From assembly GCA_021772515.1 (NCBI GenBank), contig JAJFLU010000045.1, positions 62,001 to 126,000 on the forward strand: a stretch of DNA of 64,000 bases, read 5' to 3'. The stretch's first letter is position 1; the number at the start of each line of letters is the position of its first letter. Below, in pieces: positions 63,656 to 64,000 of this stretch. The stretch comes from Opitutales bacterium (lineage in GTDB: Bacteria; Verrucomicrobiota; Verrucomicrobiia; Opitutales; UBA2987). A program made the translations under genes and the position numbers. The notes under the pieces were generated by a model. The model had not been told where the DNA came from. It saw only the letters and a program-made list of their open reading frames with translations, and did not search any database.

Positions 63656-64000
63656 ATGCGTTTAACAGATAACGAAATCGAAGCCATCGCACAAAAAATC
63701 GCCTCCAAATCTCCCTCTTCCGGGCGCAGGCCCATTGTTGTTGGAAACTGGAAATTGCACAAGACTCCTACCGAGGCTGCTAATCTCGTGCGCGAGCTTG
63801 TTCCATTGGTGGAAGGCGCCACCTGTGAAATCGGCGTGGCCCCGGCCTATCCCTGTCTGGAGCGGGTAGCAGGCATTTTGGCCGGTTCAAAAGTCCATCT
63901 CTGTGCTCAAAATGCCTACTGGGAATCGTCGGGAGCATTTACCGGAGAGGTATCCACCGCCATGTTGAAAGACCTCGGAGTTTCCCATGTTATTGTCGGC
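63656..64000 (+). CDS. Triosephosphate isomerase with N-terminal encapsulation-like helix (partial)
   Basis: The gene runs off the window; 115 codons are visible. Residues 1-18 (LTDNEIEAIAQKIASK) form a predicted amphipathic helix followed by a Ser/Pro/Gly/Arg linker (19-25). This is the layout of encapsulation peptides that target enzymes to microcompartments. The TIM barrel starts at VVGNWKLHKT, with the substrate Asn31 and Lys33 present. The later catalytic His/Glu lie beyond the window edge. The enzyme interconverts glyceraldehyde 3-phosphate and DHAP. ATG 63656 is 14 bases after the BMC-P stop, and starting at the VVGNWK region would lose the helix; no in-frame ATG exists between. Confidence 0.88.
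   Translation, partial: MRLTDNEIEAIAQKIASKSPSSGRRPIVVGNWKLHKTPTEAANLVRELVPLVEGATCEIGVAPAYPCLERVAGILAGSKVHLCAQNAYWESSGAFTGEVSTAMLKDLGVSHVIVG

Noticed and set aside
1-64000. CRISPR arrays, tRNA or rRNA genes, insertion sequences
   Set aside because: I saw no regularly spaced repeats, no tRNA-like cloverleaf, no rRNA sequence and no transposase in any frame.

Overview
The window comes from a motile, Gram-negative-type bacterium: it carries genes for the flagellar L and P rings (flgH, flgI) and the FlgA P-ring chaperone. Overall G+C is about one half. The gene repertoire resembles the Planctomycetota/Verrucomicrobiota group (a sugar-phosphate type microcompartment with a tandem-domain shell protein, a secreted methyltransferase, a short zinc-ribbon protein). 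That placement is an inference, because there is no rRNA or ribosomal protein in the window to test it.

Region 1 (1-20.5 kb) is mixed housekeeping. A molybdenum hydroxylase operon (XdhC chaperone, FeS/FAD subunit, Mo subunit) is followed by a prepilin peptidase and a secreted M23 peptidase. On the minus strand lie a Fur-family regulator, quinolinate synthase NadA and an MFS transporter whose start codon overlaps the nadA stop. Then come PriA, a Ski2-like helicase, a head-GIN surface protein, a secreted SAM methyltransferase, and a histidine kinase/response regulator pair. The response regulator's HD-GYP domain has lost its HD metal ligands.

Region 2 (20.9-55.3 kb) is a nearly complete flagellar supercluster in two long transcription units. 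flgB-flgC-fliEFGHIJ-motE-like-fliK-flgDE-fliLMNOPQR-flhBA-flhF-orf-fliA-motAB-orf is preceded by a near-perfect sigma-54 promoter. flgFG-flgAHI-flgJ(N)-flgN-flgKL-fliW-csrA is preceded by a second sigma-54-type promoter. Both promoters sit so close to the first ATG that leaderless mRNAs are predicted. FliK is enormous (1838 residues, low complexity, A/T-rich).

Region 3 (55.3-60.7 kb) holds a small zinc-ribbon protein, an HDOD protein, a STAND-like membrane ATPase, an ATP-grasp protein and the flagellin gene. The flagellin gene has a strong terminator, a candidate sigma-28 promoter, and a leader with a textbook CsrA hairpin plus two more GGA motifs over the Shine-Dalgarno. With fliW and csrA 5 kb away, this supports a complete FliW-CsrA-flagellin control loop.

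Region 4 (61-64 kb, running off the window) is the start of a bacterial microcompartment (BMC) operon of sugar-phosphate type: an RpiB-DeoC fusion enzyme, a tandem-domain shell protein (BMC-T), a hexamer shell protein (BMC-H), a pentamer vertex protein (BMC-P), and a triosephosphate isomerase with an N-terminal helix that looks like an encapsulation peptide. The fusion enzyme has Asp in place of the RpiB catalytic Cys and a second encapsulation-like helix in the linker between its domains. The likely chemistry is aldol cleavage of a deoxy-sugar phosphate inside the shell, with G3P converted to DHAP by encapsulated TIM.
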